A DNA stretch of 39,426 bases from an uncultured Acetatifactor sp. Lineage in GTDB: Bacteria > Bacillota > Clostridia > Lachnospirales > Lachnospiraceae. The stretch lies in contig CANQWM010000028.1 in assembly GCA_947627535.1 (NCBI GenBank), positions 1 to 39,426 on the forward strand, in the 5' to 3' direction. A program made the position numbers and the translations under genes. Shown here piece by piece: positions 1 through 6,693 of this stretch (position 1 is the stretch's first letter; each line of letters begins with the position of its first letter). The notes under the pieces were generated by a model that did not search any database, was not told where the DNA came from, and saw only the letters and a list, made by a program, of their open reading frames with translations.

Positions 1-60
1 TAGATGTATGAAACACTGTATTTATGATACCACATTTTTCCATTAAAGAAAAGCTATATT

Positions 61-575
61 TCAACTAACTTTGGAAATATTCAATATGTACTTGACAAAT
101 TGCAACAGGCAGTACACCATAATGTATTCTTCTGCATTTTCCCTTATAATTTTAAAGCCAATCTTCAGATACATTTTTGCTGCATAATTGGCTTTTTGAA
201 CGGAAAGAGAAACTTGGCTGTATCCATGTGATTTGAGCAGCGCAAGCATTTTTTTCATCATGGCTGTTCCGATCCTCAATTCCCTATATTCTTTATAAAG
301 GGAGATTGCCAGAGTGGGGTATTATCGTCGATATGTCCGTAATCGTTCATAATGCGAACCCAAACAGCACCGATAATCTTGCCGTCAATCTCTGTTGCCA
401 ATCCCCAATCATCTTTGAATTCCCCGAAGCGCTCAACATAAACCTGCAATTCGGGAGATGTGATAATGGTTTTGGGTGGCGGTTCGACCCCATCTGGAAT
501 GAAGATTGCTTCATATAAAAAATTATCCAATAAGGGATAATCCTGTTTTTGTAGTTCCCGGATCGTTACATCCAT
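61..575 (-). pseudogene. GNAT-family N-acetyltransferase, broken by a frameshift
   Basis: Two adjacent minus-strand reading frames together form one GNAT acetyltransferase, a family that moves an acetyl group from acetyl-CoA to an amine. The upstream half (start ATG at 575, AGAGGT ribosome site just before it) carries the N-terminal part and the core strand before the acetyl-CoA site. The downstream half (from about 310 to the stop at 61) carries the R-x-x-R-I-G-T-A-M acetyl-CoA loop and the C-terminal strands. Restoring one base near 313-318 joins them as TPSLAISLYKEYRELRIGTA, which reads as a normal GNAT junction. This is seen directly in the sequence. A sequencing error is the alternative to true decay. 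The substrate is unknown. Confidence 0.8.
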
Positions 576-703
576 AGATGACCTCTCAGTTCTGCGCTTT
601 TCATATATTTTAGCATAATTCGGATAATACGGGGCAAAAACTTATCAAATACCTAATAAAAGTTAAGTTTAATCAATATGCCGTCTATAATAACAAAAAT
701 GTT

Positions 704-1015
704 ATGTATAATATATACGGAACTCAAAATCAAGCAATGAAGCAATATCATCCATCGTTGTCGGCTTTTTCGCTATCAGATATACGATTTTTATTGAGAT
801 ATGAAACTGTAAAAATGATGGTTGTTGTTACAAACTTAGGTAGTGTATCATATTTGGTAAAGAACGGAAAGTATGATTTTGAAAAAGCTGTTATACTTCT
901 TAATGAGGCAGTGGATTTAAATAATAAAGCAAAAAATATAAAAGATTTGCAAGATGCAGCAGACTATTTTTTGAAAAACTGTTATAATGTAGGTATAAAC
1001 TATGAGAATCGATAG
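704..1015 (+). CDS. Hypothetical protein, possibly N-terminally truncated
   Basis: This is a 103-codon frame in AT-rich DNA that I do not recognise. The predicted protein is soluble, with a hydrophobic middle stretch and a helical, lysine- and asparagine-rich C-terminal half. Neither the ATG at 704 nor the in-frame ATG at 737 has a convincing ribosome site, so the 5' end may have been lost. It ends at a TAG that overlaps the ribosome site of the next small gene (GGAGGT at about 1015-1020), so the two were probably translated as a pair. Codon use is AT-rich, unlike everything after 3190. No function is proposed. Confidence 0.45.
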   Translation: MYNIYGTQNQAMKQYHPSLSAFSLSDIRFLLRYETVKMMVVVTNLGSVSYLVKNGKYDFEKAVILLNEAVDLNNKAKNIKDLQDAADYFLKNCYNVGINYENR

Positions 1016-1027
1016 GAGGTGCATATT

Positions 1028-1198
1028 ATGACAGAAGAACATGTAGTATTAAGTGAACGTCCTGAAGACCAACTGAAAGCGGTAGAGTGGGCTCGTGAAC
1101 AAAAGAAAAAAATTCTTGATGACAAAAGCAAGTGCATTGCAGATGCTCTTATGGAAAAAATGACACCTTTGATTTTGAAAAATAGCGTACAGAAATAG
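1028..1198 (+). CDS. Small hypothetical protein (56 aa)
   Basis: This small frame starts with ATG at 1028, preceded by a strong GGAGGT about 7 bases upstream that overlaps the stop of the previous frame. It encodes a charged, helical 56-residue protein (start MTEEHVVLSERPEDQLKAVE, end KNSVQK) rich in Lys and Glu, with no membrane segment. The coupling to the upstream frame suggests a two-gene unit, for example an accessory or toxin-antitoxin-like pair on a mobile element, but nothing in the residues identifies a family. The strong ribosome site is the main support for it being real. Confidence 0.5.
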   Translation: MTEEHVVLSERPEDQLKAVEWAREQKKKILDDKSKCIADALMEKMTPLILKNSVQK

Positions 1199-1722
1199 CG
1201 TGGTTACAATTTAGGTACAGCAGCTTTAAAACCATATTAACAAGATACAAAACCGTATCAAAAAGATATGTTTTTGGAATGCAATAACAATAAAGTAACA
1301 TGAAAAATCAAACCTGAAAAAGCAAAGAAGATGTAAAAAACTCATGCAGCAGATTAAAGGTGCAGTGATTGCTGTTTAGGATTTTCCGCTAATGATCATA
1401 TAGACATGGTGCTAACACCATGTAAAAAAATAATTAATAAGATATTTTGCAGCAAGCTTTAAATCAATGTTAACGATAAAAGCGCAGTTATGCTTTAGGC
1501 ATACTTAAAGCCTTAGTTTACAAAGTGATTTAGAAATAAAAGTGTTTCAGATGATATTTTATATATTTATCTTTAAGAAAAGACTTTTATTGCGTAATAT
1601 TGCAAAATTGCATAAAACTTAAACAAATATAGTTAATAACAACGAAGGACACGCCGAGTTTGAGTGATTTTTCAATATGTATAAACTATGCGGTAAAAAC
1701 ATAAAATTTTAAGGGAGCCATA
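1199..1722 (+). other. AT-rich intergenic stretch without a supported gene
   Basis: About 520 bases with frequent stops in all frames and very high A+T. The only structured element I can point to is a perfect 8-bp inverted repeat at 1404-1423 (ACATGGTG, loop CTAA, CACCATGT) followed by a run of A on the plus strand. That is the wrong polarity for a plus-strand terminator. No RNA gene or repeat array was recognised. Confidence 0.5.
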
Positions 1723-1751
1723 TTGACTTTCTGCCTTGTGCTTGCTAGAAT
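1723..1751 (+). promoter_or_regulatory. Sigma-A promoter of the type III antitoxin RNA
   Basis: A -35 box TTGACT (1723-1728) is separated by exactly 17 bases from a -10 box TAGAAT (1746-1751). Transcription would begin near 1758, just ahead of the pseudoknot RNA, the arrangement expected of a toxI-toxN type operon. Confidence 0.65.
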
Positions 1752-1757
1752 AATAGC

Positions 1758-1845
1758 ACAAGGAAAGTTTACCACTGACCGATATGTGGTATATAAATGG
1801 TCGGGTTGAAAGTATAGTCCTTCGCCGTAAAGGCGGAGGACTTTT
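1758..1845 (+). ncRNA. Candidate type III antitoxin RNA (ToxI/CptI-like), one full repeat
   Basis: The transcript between the promoter and the terminator contains an H-type pseudoknot. ACCAC (1771-1775) pairs with GTGGT (1786-1790), and TGACC (1776-1780) pairs with GGTCG (1799-1803); the two stems interleave. Short near-identical boxes GAAAGTTTA (1763) and GAAAGTATA (1808) lie 45 bases apart, which looks like one complete 45-base repeat plus the start of a second. In type III systems the RNA repeats are cut by the toxin and fold as pseudoknots that inhibit it. The placement before a terminator and a ToxN-like reading frame fits this closely. The repeat number is lower than in the classic ToxI, so copies may have been lost. 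Confidence 0.6.
1816..1845 (+). terminator. Hairpin terminator between antitoxin RNA and toxin gene
   Basis: An 11-bp stem (AGTCCTTCGCC with GGCGGAGGACT, one G-T pair) and loop GTAAA are followed by TTTT. In type III toxin-antitoxin operons a leaky terminator in this position sets the excess of RNA over toxin mRNA. Confidence 0.75.
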
Positions 1846-1896
1846 CAGTAATGAGGACAGACAAATGAAGAAGATTCAAGTACTGGAATATACTGG

Positions 1897-2232
1897 ATGA
1901 TACCGTTGTCCAGCCGAATTGAAAAATACAGACGAATTATGGAGAAAAAAGAAAAAGCCGGAAAACCTTGCGACATTCTTCATATCGTCAAACTGGACGA
2001 TAATAGGGAGAGCGCATTTCTTATACAGGATATGTTCCCCATAACGGAGGAGTACATAGAGCGTGAATACACAATAGCCGGAAATCATCTGATGTTGACG
2101 AGTGAACATACTGCCAGAGAGATTGAGCAAAAGGCGAGAAAAGTTATGGGTATGTTGAAGCGCAGTATCAAATTCACGCCAACGCAGCCGGATGTTATGG
2201 CAATATTAGAAAAACTAAAGTCTGCTGATTAA
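1897..2232 (+). pseudogene. ToxN/AbiQ-family type III toxin, N-terminally truncated
   Basis: The 111-residue product resembles the C-terminal two thirds of ToxN/AbiQ endoribonucleases. It has an I-P-L-S-S box at residues 2-6, then a spacer and a F-L-I-Q-D-M-F-P-I strand, followed by the charged C-terminal helix (residues about 70-110). ToxN proteins are about 150-180 residues; the first 45-60 residues, which carry part of the active site, are missing here. A short frame starting with ATG at 1865 (MKKIQVLEYTG, stop at 1898) overlaps this start as ATGA and may be the remains of the true N-terminus, joined by an internal deletion and a frame change. I infer a decayed toxin, though translation from 1897 by coupling is possible. 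Family assignment rests on motif pattern and on the pseudoknot RNA upstream. Confidence 0.55.
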
Positions 2233-2542
2233 GCTGAATTATACCATTCTCTGAAATATTTACCCAACAGTATGACCGTCCTTTGTATTTGATAAATGCT
2301 CCCTTTGCTGTCTGATAATTCTGTAAAGTCGGATTATCGGTAAGAATGTGCCCTAACTTTGACGGTTCTAACAATCCTTTTCGTGTTACACAAAATCCGC
2401 CAGTGATTTTGCTTCCAGTAAAAAGATAGATTTTTCCCTCTGCTGTGGCGTTGTATTCTGTAAGAGCCTGTGTTGGCAGATGGATTGTCAAATCATCTCG
2501 TATTAGTGATTTTCCTAAAATAAATTTGCCGCCTTTGTTCAT
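2195..2542 (-). pseudogene. Conserved AbrB-like hypothetical protein, C-terminally truncated
   Basis: Reads from ATG 2542 (an alternative ATG at 2551 sits only 3 bases after AAGGA). The product begins MNKGGKFILGKSL and has two short beta-rich swapped-hairpin-like units: a segment I-H-L-P-T-Q-A-L followed by a G-K-I-Y-L-F-T-G strand, and later F-I-K-Y-K-G-R-S-Y-C-W with G-I-I-Q-L. This layout is reminiscent of AbrB-type transcription-factor folds in mobile-element proteins, a weak inference. The frame stops within the 3' end of the convergent toxin gene. The second unit is cut after its first strand, so the gene was probably truncated when the two were joined near 2235. Confidence 0.45.
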
Positions 2543-2792
2543 CTGTGGCATACATCCTTGTAAGCCGCATCGTATCTGCGGCAGAGACACCGTCGGGACG
2601 GGCCATAAACCGTGCAAGGGCATCAGATTTGTGCCGGGACTTTCTGCGGAAAAACAAGGCAAGCAGCGTCATGCTGTTGAAAGAGATAGAAAAGCACACA
2701 GAGCCGATTCGTCCGGGCGGCAGGACAAGCGCACTTTGCAGGCCAAAGGGTTCGTCGGGTTTGCTTACCGTGTGCCGTAGCAGACGGGGTAT
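2493..2792 (-). pseudogene. Remnant of an unidentified coding region
   Basis: From just after a TAA stop at 2793-2795 the minus strand stays open for about 100 codons, with plausible protein composition (for example LLRHTVSKPDEPFGLQ, then a FFRRKSRHKSDALARF stretch and an A-A-D-T-M-R-L-T-R-M-Y-A-T segment). There is no ATG at the upstream end, and the only early start is a GTG at 2699. It runs into the start of the AbrB-like gene, so it looks like the tail of a gene that preceded it in the same operon and has lost its 5' end. I do not recognise the family. Frames on the opposite strand here look less protein-like. Confidence 0.35.
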
Positions 2793-2795
2793 TTA

Positions 2796-3137
2796 CCGAG
2801 AGCCCAAAACGCTCCAAGCCTTAAAGTACGGCATTACGGCACAGCGTTTGTTTTAGAATTTTCTGTTGTATTTTTCGCATTGGACAAATAAATATTTCTA
2901 CTGCGGCATTTATTCTTGACATTGATATTGGAAAGGGAAAAAATAAAAACATTGAAAAAACGCTACTTATCAAAGACGCAAAAAAACACCCCATATAATT
3001 TTTTTCAATTATTTTTAAGACAAAACTTTACCGGAACAAAACTCATTCTGCTGGAACTGTCAACAGATCCTTATACATTGGGTTATTGAAGAGCGACCTG
3101 ATCTATATTTCAGGGAAACTTACAATAAATTGCCGCC
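2796..3137. other. Intergenic boundary between the AT-rich block and the GC-richer chromosome
   Basis: About 340 bases, AT-rich with A and T runs (2930-3020), and no convincing gene. Composition shifts to GC-rich immediately after, at the start of the kinase-like gene. I looked for attachment-site-like direct repeats and saw none I could support. Confidence 0.5.
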
Positions 3138-3166
3138 TTGTCATCGGATGGTTAATGTGGTAGAAT
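3138..3166 (+). promoter_or_regulatory. Promoter of the cytidylate-kinase-like gene
   Basis: TTGTCA (3138-3143), a 17-base spacer and TAGAAT (3161-3166) form a good sigma-A promoter. Its predicted start is about 17 bases before the ribosome site AGGGAGGAG of the gene at 3191. Confidence 0.6.
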
Positions 3167-3190
3167 GTCCTTATTCAAGGGAGGAGCCAT

Positions 3191-3676
3191 ATGAATCTTG
3201 TGATTACCATGAGCCGCCGGTACGGCACCGGCGCCAGCATGATCGCGGAGGAACTGTCCCGGAGGCTGGGGATACCCGTATATGACAAGGCTTATATAGA
3301 GAACGAGATCAACGACGACGACTTTTCCAAGGAAGCGGAGTTCATCCGGGAGCTTGCGTCAAAGCCCTGTATCATCCTGGGGCGCTGTGCTTCCGAAATC
3401 CTGAAGGATCAGCCGAATGTGTTCAATGTCTATGTCTGCGCCGACAAGGAAGATAGAATCCGTCGGATCATGAAAAAGGAGGATCTGGACTACGAGGATG
3501 CCAGGGCCCTTTTGGAAAAAAATGATAAACAGCGGGCGCAGTTCAATCTGGAGCACACCGGGAAAGTGTGGGGGGATGTAAACAGTTATCACATGATCCT
3601 GGACACCAGCAGGCTGGGAGCGGAAAACTGTGCGGATATCCTGATCCGATATTTTGAGAGGATTGACGTAATTTAA
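3191..3676 (+). CDS. Short cytidylate kinase-like protein
   Basis: This 161-residue protein matches the cytidylate-kinase-like family common in Clostridia. The N-terminal M-S-R-R-Y-G-T-G-A-S loop takes the place of a nucleotide-binding P-loop, followed by a helix and L-G-I-P-V-Y-D-K. The I-I-L-G-R-C-A strand is at about residues 58-64, and the Arg-rich lid segment follows (D-R-I-R-R-I-M-K-K). Typical members are near 200 residues; here the segment between Y-D-K and the E-F-I-R-E-L helix is very short, so the nucleotide-monophosphate-binding insert is reduced. True CMP kinase activity is therefore uncertain and another phosphotransfer or regulatory role is possible. It is a single gene with its own promoter and terminator. 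The ATG is chosen for its AGGGAGGAG site. Confidence 0.8.
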   Translation: MNLVITMSRRYGTGASMIAEELSRRLGIPVYDKAYIENEINDDDFSKEAEFIRELASKPCIILGRCASEILKDQPNVFNVYVCADKEDRIRRIMKKEDLDYEDARALLEKNDKQRAQFNLEHTGKVWGDVNSYHMILDTSRLGAENCADILIRYFERIDVI

Positions 3677-3690
3677 CCATTGGAATCTGC

Positions 3691-3738
3691 AAAGCGGCAG
3701 TTTTTGGTAATAATAGCCAAAAATAGGCCGCTTTTTTT
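3691..3738 (+). terminator. Strong intrinsic terminator after the kinase-like gene
   Basis: Nested inverted repeats: outer AAGCGGC (within 3691-3698) with GCCGCTT (3727-3733), inner TTTTTGG with CCAAAAA, then a run of seven T. It separates the kinase-like gene from the antiporter operon. Confidence 0.9.
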
Positions 3739-3751
3739 GTGCATTTTGTCT

Positions 3752-3779
3752 TTGAAATATGTTACAATTGTGGTAAAAT
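3752..3779 (+). promoter_or_regulatory. Promoter of the Mrp/Mbh-like antiporter operon
   Basis: TTGAAA (3752-3757), a 16-base spacer and TAAAAT (3774-3779) lie directly after the upstream terminator and before the GGAGG-type ribosome site (about 3791-3795) of the first gene at 3806. No other promoter-like site was noted inside the operon. Confidence 0.55.
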
Positions 3780-3805
3780 GTGGGGTGGTACGGAGGTGAG
3801 GCGGT

Positions 3806-4264
3806 ATGCTGGTCGTATACTTTATTTTATGGGTAATCTTTAACGGAGCTGTTACGCCGGAGATCTGCGCGTTTGGCGTTGTCATATCGGCGGCGATGTT
3901 TGCCTTTACCTGTAGGTTTATGGGGTTTTCCGTGAAAAAAGAGCTTTTATTTTATAAAAAGCTTCCGCTCTTTGTGCGGTACGTGGCTGTGCTGGTGAAG
4001 GAGATTGTAAAGGCAAATTTCGGCGTAATTCATATGATCCTGACCCAGCGGGAGGAAGTGCAGCCTGTTCTGGCAGCCTTTCGCTCGGACTTAAAGAGCG
4101 CTGTGGGAAAGGCTTTCCTGGCGAACGCCATCACCCTGACGCCCGGCACGATCACAGTCTCTCTGGAGAAGGACAAGTACACGGTACACTGTCTGGACGA
4201 GAGTCTGGCGGAAGGGATGAACGACAGCGTTTTTGTGGACTATATCAGAAAACTGGAGGAGTGA
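3806..4264 (+). CDS. mrpE: Mrp antiporter subunit E (MbhA-like)
   Basis: The 152-residue MrpE/MnhE-family protein is a small membrane subunit of multi-subunit Na+/H+ antiporters (MbhA in archaeal membrane-bound hydrogenases). Two hydrophobic helices lie at about residues 2-35, then a third at 50-75, followed by a cytoplasmic domain with the family hallmark L-T-P-G-T-I-T-V (about residues 112-119) and a C-terminal V-H-C-L-D-E segment. Length is normal for the family. It is first in the operon, as in Mbh-type clusters and unlike classical Mrp operons, where subunit A comes first. A GGAGG-type site lies upstream of the ATG. Confidence 0.93.
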   Translation: MLVVYFILWVIFNGAVTPEICAFGVVISAAMFAFTCRFMGFSVKKELLFYKKLPLFVRYVAVLVKEIVKANFGVIHMILTQREEVQPVLAAFRSDLKSAVGKAFLANAITLTPGTITVSLEKDKYTVHCLDESLAEGMNDSVFVDYIRKLEE

Positions 4265-4298
4265 ACCGCAGCGGTCATCCGGTGCGGGGCCTGTGAAA

Positions 4299-4679
4299 AT
4301 GGGAAAAGGAATAGAAAGTTTGGACAAAGCTTACGGAATCTTGTTTACGGCTGTGCTGATCGTGATGGCGCTGCTGGTTGTGCTGTGCCTGATCCGGGCC
4401 GTGATCGGTCCGAAGATCGCTGACCGGATCGTGGCCGTGAACATGATGGGAACCATGGTGATCGTCATGATCGCCGTTTTGACTCTGATGCTGGGGGAAG
4501 GCTATCTGGCGGATATCTGTCTGATCTATGCCATGATCAGCTTTCTTGCCGTGATCGTGCTCACCAAAGTTTATATGGGGGTGTACCTGGAACGGAAGCA
4601 GAAGGAGACGGCTTTGGAGGAAGAGGATGAGCCGTCGGACATGTCAGAAGAGGAGGAAAGCGCGGATGGAGGTATTTGA
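4299..4679 (+). CDS. mrpF: Mrp antiporter subunit F (MbhB-like)
   Basis: This 126-residue protein has three membrane helices (about residues 14-40, 47-68, 72-92). The conserved MrpF motif G-P-K-I-A-D-R-I-V-A-V-N sits between helices one and two. MrpF is a small structural subunit at the junction of the antiporter membrane arm. The last 30 residues are an acidic cytoplasmic tail rich in Glu, longer than in most MrpF proteins. A longer in-frame start at 4233 would overlap mrpE and add an unconserved N-terminus, so I prefer the ATG at 4299, though its ribosome site is weak. The 3' end overlaps the next gene by 14 bases. Confidence 0.9.
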   Translation: MGKGIESLDKAYGILFTAVLIVMALLVVLCLIRAVIGPKIADRIVAVNMMGTMVIVMIAVLTLMLGEGYLADICLIYAMISFLAVIVLTKVYMGVYLERKQKETALEEEDEPSDMSEEEESADGGI

Positions 4680-5034
4680 ATGGATCCGGTTTTTGCTGGG
4701 GGCAGGGCTTCTGCTGGCCGGCGTTTCCATTTTTTTCATTGAGATGATAGGCGTATTCCGGTTCCGGTATGTGCTGAACCGTATGCACGCGGCGGCGATG
4801 GGAGATACGCTGGGGATCGGGTTCTGCCTGCTGGGCCTCATCGTGATGAACGGTCTGGATTTTACATCCCTGAAGTTATTTCTTGTAATCGTGTTTCTCT
4901 GGTTTTCTTCGCCGGTCTCTTCCCATCTGATCGCGAGGTTCGAGGTTACCACCAACGAGGACCGGGAAAAGCATTACGATAAGAAAAATCTGGATGAAAA
5001 GCAGCCAAAGGGCGGCGGAAAAGAGGAAATATGA
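4666..5034 (+). CDS. mrpG: Mrp antiporter subunit G (MbhC-like)
   Basis: This 122-residue MrpG/MnhG protein has three membrane helices and the signature R-M-H-A-A-A-M-G-D-T-L-G after helix one; the His-Ala-Ala region is typical of the family. The third helix ends in the S-S-P-V-S-S-H-L-I-A-R-F segment normally seen as S-x-P-x-x-x-H-x-I-x-R-A. The ATG at 4666 is chosen because AGGAGG lies 9 bases upstream; a longer frame from 4627 has no such support. It overlaps the end of mrpF and its stop overlaps the next start (ATGA), so translation is probably coupled. Confidence 0.92.
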   Translation: MEVFEWIRFLLGAGLLLAGVSIFFIEMIGVFRFRYVLNRMHAAAMGDTLGIGFCLLGLIVMNGLDFTSLKLFLVIVFLWFSSPVSSHLIARFEVTTNEDREKHYDKKNLDEKQPKGGGKEEI

Positions 5035-5315
5035 CAGTATTTACCTGTATTCTTCTGGGGTTTCTTGTGGTCTGCGCCGTTGCGGCCAGCCTGTCAAAGA
5101 GCCTGCTTAACACGGTTCTGATCTTTATGTCCTACAGTCTGGTCATGTCCGTGATCTGGATTATTCTGGAGTCTCCGGATCTTGCCATCACGGAGGCCGC
5201 GGTGGGAGCGGGCGTGACGACGGTGCTGTTTGTGGTGACGTTAAAGAAGATACACGCTATCATAAAAGAGAACGACCAAGAGGACCAAAAAGAAGCGGAC
5301 GGGAAAGAAAAATAA
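5031..5315 (+). CDS. MbhD-like subunit (DUF4040), equivalent to part of the MrpA C-terminus
   Basis: The 94-residue protein has three hydrophobic helices and the hallmark S-P-D-L-A-I-T-E-A-A-V-G-A-G (about residues 49-62), the DUF4040 segment found either as MbhD or within the C-terminal extension of MrpA. The conserved Glu in this loop helps link antiporter units to the rest of the complex in known structures. Here it is a free-standing subunit, as in archaeal Mbh clusters, rather than fused to an A subunit. The start ATG overlaps the stop of mrpG. A charged C-terminal tail extends into the cytoplasm. Confidence 0.88.
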   Translation: MTVFTCILLGFLVVCAVAASLSKSLLNTVLIFMSYSLVMSVIWIILESPDLAITEAAVGAGVTTVLFVVTLKKIHAIIKENDQEDQKEADGKEK

Positions 5316-5354
5316 AAAACGGCAGCCACTGCGGGCGGCGGAATGAGAGGAAAT

Positions 5355-6317
5355 ATGAGCAGAAAAGTCCCTCAGGAACAGTATGAGAAGACATTTTCCT
5401 TTAAATTTAAGAGATGGCTGGACGGCACGAAGGATCCCTTTCTGGACACGGTGGAGATGGTGCCCCAGAAGCCCTTTCAGGAGACGGAGGAAGCGGCGGC
5501 GCGAAGAGCCGGGGACAGGAAGCGTATCGCGGAGCGGGTTTACGATCTGGAGCACAACAGGCTGATCTGCTTTTTTAAGCGGTTTTATAAGATCATGTCC
5601 GCGCTGTTCTGTATTTTTCTGGTAGTGATGCTGCTGGAGGCGGTGTCGTGGCTGCCGACGGTGGGAGAGGCGGACAAGCCGGTAAACAACGAGGTCTCCG
5701 CGCGGTATATCGAAAACGGTCTGCAGGAGACCGGAGCCGTGAACATCGTATCGGGCATGATCCTTACCTACAGGGCTTTTGATACCTTTGGAGAGACCAA
5801 CGTGCTGTTTATTGCCGCATGCTGTGTGATGGTGCTTCTGATGGTGGACGAAGCGGCGCTGAAACGGCAGGAGAGCACCAACGACAGACGCTATGAGCCA
5901 AAGAATGACACGATCCTGCAGACTGTGGCATTTATCCTGTGCCCTGTGATCTTCATCTTTGGGATCTATGTGATCCTGAACGGGCATCTGTCTCCGGGGG
6001 GCGGCTTTTCCGGCGGGGCGATCATCGGCGCCGGGCTGATCCTCTATCTGAGCGCGTTCGGATTCGGGAAGACCCAGCGGTTTTTTAACGAGAAGGTTTA
6101 CACCATGGCAAAGGTCACGTCCCTGTTGATGTACGGGCTGATTGGAACCTATTTTTATATTACCGGGGCAAACGGTATGGAAAACCATATTCCGCTTGGC
6201 ATTCCGGGGCATATCTTAAGCAGCGGCATTATTCTTCCCATCAATATCTGTGTGGGTATCGAGGTGGCGTGTACCATGTACGCGTTCTATGCGCTGTTCA
6301 GAAGAGGAGGAATCTGA
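5355..6317 (+). CDS. mrpB: MbhE-MrpB fusion subunit
   Basis: This 320-residue protein is a fusion. Residues 1-75 are a charged cytoplasmic region without recognised domain. Residues 80-175 hold two helices with the F-D-T-F-G-E-T-N-V-L-F motif of MbhE (the last part of the MrpA C-terminus). Residues 185-315 are MrpB, with four helices and the hallmark G-H-L-S-P-G-G-G-F-S-G-G-A-I. In Mrp and Mbh clusters MbhE and MrpB are usually separate genes, or MbhE sits on MrpA. The start at 5355 is chosen for its AGAGGAA site; an in-frame ATG at 5343 would add four residues. An imperfect hairpin-like GC-rich stretch lies just upstream (5318-5341). Confidence 0.88.
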   Translation: MSRKVPQEQYEKTFSFKFKRWLDGTKDPFLDTVEMVPQKPFQETEEAAARRAGDRKRIAERVYDLEHNRLICFFKRFYKIMSALFCIFLVVMLLEAVSWLPTVGEADKPVNNEVSARYIENGLQETGAVNIVSGMILTYRAFDTFGETNVLFIAACCVMVLLMVDEAALKRQESTNDRRYEPKNDTILQTVAFILCPVIFIFGIYVILNGHLSPGGGFSGGAIIGAGLILYLSAFGFGKTQRFFNEKVYTMAKVTSLLMYGLIGTYFYITGANGMENHIPLGIPGHILSSGIILPINICVGIEVACTMYAFYALFRRGGI

Positions 6318-6318
6318 T

Positions 6319-6693
6319 ATGGGAGCGCATTTGCTGACAAATTACGGGGAAGCGGTGGCCATGATCCTGTTCGGCATCGGGTTCGGCAATCTGCTGCTGC
6401 AGAACAACCTGATCAAGAAGATCATCGGCTTAAATATCATGGACACGGCGGTGTACCTGTTCCTGGCGGAAAAGGGATATATCCAGGGCAGAGTGGCGCC
6501 CATTATAACAGACGGTGTCCAGCAGATGGAAGCATACATCAATCCGATCCCAAGCGGCCTGGTTCTTACGGGGATTGTGGTTTCCGTATCGGTGACGGCG
6601 CTGATGCTTGCCATTACGATTCGTCTTTACGGGAGATATCATACCCTGAATCTGGACGAGATCTCCACCCTGATCAAAAAGGGGGGACAGTAA
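6319..6693 (+). CDS. mrpC: Mrp antiporter subunit C (MbhG/NuoK-like)
   Basis: This is a 124-residue NuoK/MrpC-family protein with three membrane helices. The family motif runs G-I-G-F-G-N-L-L-L-Q-N-N-L-I-K-K-I-I-G-L, followed by N-I-M-D-T-A-V-Y-L-F, then a loop and the third helix ending in I-R-L-Y-G-R-Y. MrpC sits beside the first antiporter unit and carries part of the ion path to the lateral subunits. A GGAGGAA site lies upstream of the ATG at 6319, only one base after the MrpB stop. The following gene starts immediately after this stop. An in-frame extension back to 6250 overlaps mrpB and is rejected. Confidence 0.92.
   Translation: MGAHLLTNYGEAVAMILFGIGFGNLLLQNNLIKKIIGLNIMDTAVYLFLAEKGYIQGRVAPIITDGVQQMEAYINPIPSGLVLTGIVVSVSVTALMLAITIRLYGRYHTLNLDEISTLIKKGGQ

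Noticed and set aside
1404..1423. Perfect 8-bp hairpin with flanking A run
   Set aside because: The polarity is wrong for a plus-strand terminator, and for a minus-strand one the T run lies before, not after, the stem; no gene depends on it.
3030..3260. Open plus-strand frame with several Cys (C-W-N-C, P-P-C-H) running into the kinase-like gene
   Set aside because: It has no start codon, crosses the promoter and the start of a well-supported gene, and another frame in the same stretch is equally open; treated as chance.
5241..6212. Minus-strand frame (323 codons) opposite the MbhE-MrpB fusion
   Set aside because: It overlaps two conserved plus-strand genes and has shadow-like composition.
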